From the NCBI GenBank assembly GCA_016200595.1, contig JACQEL010000028.1, positions 1 through 5,494 of the forward strand: a stretch of DNA of 5,494 nt. Direction: 5' to 3'. A model generated the notes under the pieces. The model saw only the letters and a program-made list of their open reading frames with translations. It did no database searches and was not told the origin of the DNA. Below, one piece after another: positions 4,732 to 5,494 of the stretch. The DNA comes from Deltaproteobacteria bacterium. GTDB taxonomy: Bacteria; Desulfobacterota; Binatia; Bin18. Both the position numbers and the translations under genes were made by a program. The first letter of the stretch is position 1. Every line of letters starts with the position of its first letter.

Positions 4732-5383
4732 CCGGCATTTCCTCCAACGTCGCAGCAAAAACTGCTGCAAAATTTCGGCGTGTCTGCAGTACAACCTCAG
4801 ACATAGTGATCGGCATCCCTCGCTCGTTCTTTAAGCTTGTCACCGCCGTATCGGACAACCCGCAGGGGATAATATAGGCGAATGGCTGCAGATCAAGATT
4901 CACATTCAAAGCACAGCCATGGAGCGAAACTCCTCGGCGCACCGCAATCCCCACTGCTCCGAGTTTGCGCTCTCCCACCCAGATGCCGGGTAGTTCAGGC
5001 CGCCGTACAGCCGCCACGCCAAAGTAATGGCTCACCCTGCTCATGATCTCTTCGAGACGCGCGACAAAACCTCGGACCCCGAAGGGCCGCAGCAGGGAAG
5101 AAAAAATAGGGTACACAACCAGCTGACCAGGGCCATGGTATGTCGCTCCATCCCCGCGTTCGACCTCGGCCAAGGTAATCCCTTTCTCCGTCAGCTCCGT
5201 AGCCGGAAGCCGCAGTTGCTCTTTCAGACAACGATATCCCAAGGTTACCACGGGATAATGCTCGGTCAGCATGAGCACGTTTTCTCTGGTTGTCCGGCAG
5301 CGAGTATGCAAAGCGTGCTGCATCCGCAACGCGGTACGATAGTCACTGGGACCGAGGTCTGTCGTGTAAATGAGCGGACGCAT
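4658..5383 (-). CDS. lipB: Octanoyltransferase LipB (lipoate biosynthesis)
   Basis: LipB moves octanoate from octanoyl-ACP to the lipoyl domains of 2-oxoacid dehydrogenases and the glycine cleavage H protein, the first step of de novo lipoylation in the cytoplasm. In the 241-aa form from ATG 5383, EHYPVVTLGYR (41-51), the substrate loop ATYHGPGQLVVYP (80-92), K140 in RKLGAVGIAV and C174 in PCGL match the known catalytic Lys/Cys dyad, with SLHGCALNVNLDL (153-165) between them. The usual RGGxxT reads RGDGAT (76-81), so the third residue of the signature is Asp. The C-terminal 25 residues lie in the overlap with the crotonase gene and look unconserved. ATG 5383 fits the family start (MRPLIYTTDLG); a GTG at 5401 adds six residues. 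The frame stays open to the window edge, so a longer protein cannot be excluded. Confidence 0.92.
   Translation of the reverse strand: MRPLIYTTDLGPSDYRTALRMQHALHTRCRTTRENVLMLTEHYPVVTLGYRCLKEQLRLPATELTEKGITLAEVERGDGATYHGPGQLVVYPIFSSLLRPFGVRGFVARLEEIMSRVSHYFGVAAVRRPELPGIWVGERKLGAVGIAVRRGVSLHGCALNVNLDLQPFAYIIPCGLSDTAVTSLKNERGMPITMSEVVLQTRRNFAAVFAATLEEMPDEWCSFERTASASALDYHQSPRAA
4741..4745 (-). promoter_or_regulatory. Ribosome binding site for the crotonase gene, inside lipB
   Basis: GGAGG on the minus strand lies 9 nt before the ATG at 4731 and within the coding sequence of lipB. It supports the overlapping start and hence expression from the same message. Confidence 0.6.
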
Positions 5384-5401
5384 AGACCGCAAGCCCTGCA
5401 C

Positions 5402-5494
5402 GGGATATACCCCACAAGGCTCTGCGATACAATCACACCAGCCAGACGGTAGTGGTGCAGTTTCGCCAGTCTCACGCCTGAGCCAAACCTGCCA
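5402..5494. other. Upstream flank of lipB, nothing recognised
   Basis: No gene, promoter or RNA could be supported here. On the minus strand the lipB frame is open through the window edge (31 codons), but the translated residues show no domain resemblance. It is probably intergenic or the edge of another gene. Confidence 0.3.

Noticed and set aside
5266..5475. Minus-strand frame starting upstream of lipB
   Set aside because: It runs into lipB in another frame, is Cys-rich without a motif, and has no Shine-Dalgarno support.
1..5494. tRNA, rRNA or riboswitch
   Set aside because: No cloverleaf, CCA-ending acceptor pattern, rRNA-like stretch or known riboswitch core was recognised on either strand by eye.

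Overview
The window reads as a moderately GC-rich bacterial chromosome segment with accessory character. Four things suggest a large symbiont or environmental genome: two genes with nitrile-hydratase-like leader (NHLP) domains, an intact IS630-family insertion sequence, a MITE-like palindrome, and ordinary housekeeping genes. The combination fits Candidatus Entotheonella/Tectomicrobia-type or related proteobacterial genomes. That placement is inference only; the sequence holds no taxonomic marker.

Layout. Positions 1-332 have no convincing gene. They hold a small palindromic element (18-89) with perfect 19-bp arms and a leader region before a + strand VOC (glyoxalase/dioxygenase fold) gene at 333-878. 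An IS630-family element (878-2078) sits exactly in the stop codon of that gene. It has imperfect terminal inverted repeats, a TA duplication inside CTAG, and a transposase split into two frames that an A8 run can join by -1 frameshifting. A hairpin at 2106-2138 follows, in the gap between the IS and a convergent minus-strand block.

The rest lies on the minus strand. Reading from the right edge leftward, lipB (octanoyltransferase) overlaps a crotonase-family enoyl-CoA hydratase/isomerase gene by 74 bp. That gene overlaps a PPP-type metallophosphoesterase gene by ATGA, so these three look like one operon. After a 126-bp gap with a hairpin and a possible promoter comes a two-gene unit joined by a TAATG overlap. 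Its first gene encodes a 93-aa NHLP leader-like protein with essentially no core peptide. Its second encodes a 195-aa protein with an NHLP-like N-terminal domain and a C-terminal STAS (anti-sigma factor antagonist-like) domain.

The NHLP/NHLP-STAS pair is the most unusual content. NHLP domains are known mainly as leaders of RiPP precursors that recruit modifying enzymes. Here one copy has no core and the other carries a signalling domain in place of a core. A phosphatase gene lies next door, which makes a phosphorylation-controlled role conceivable but unproven.
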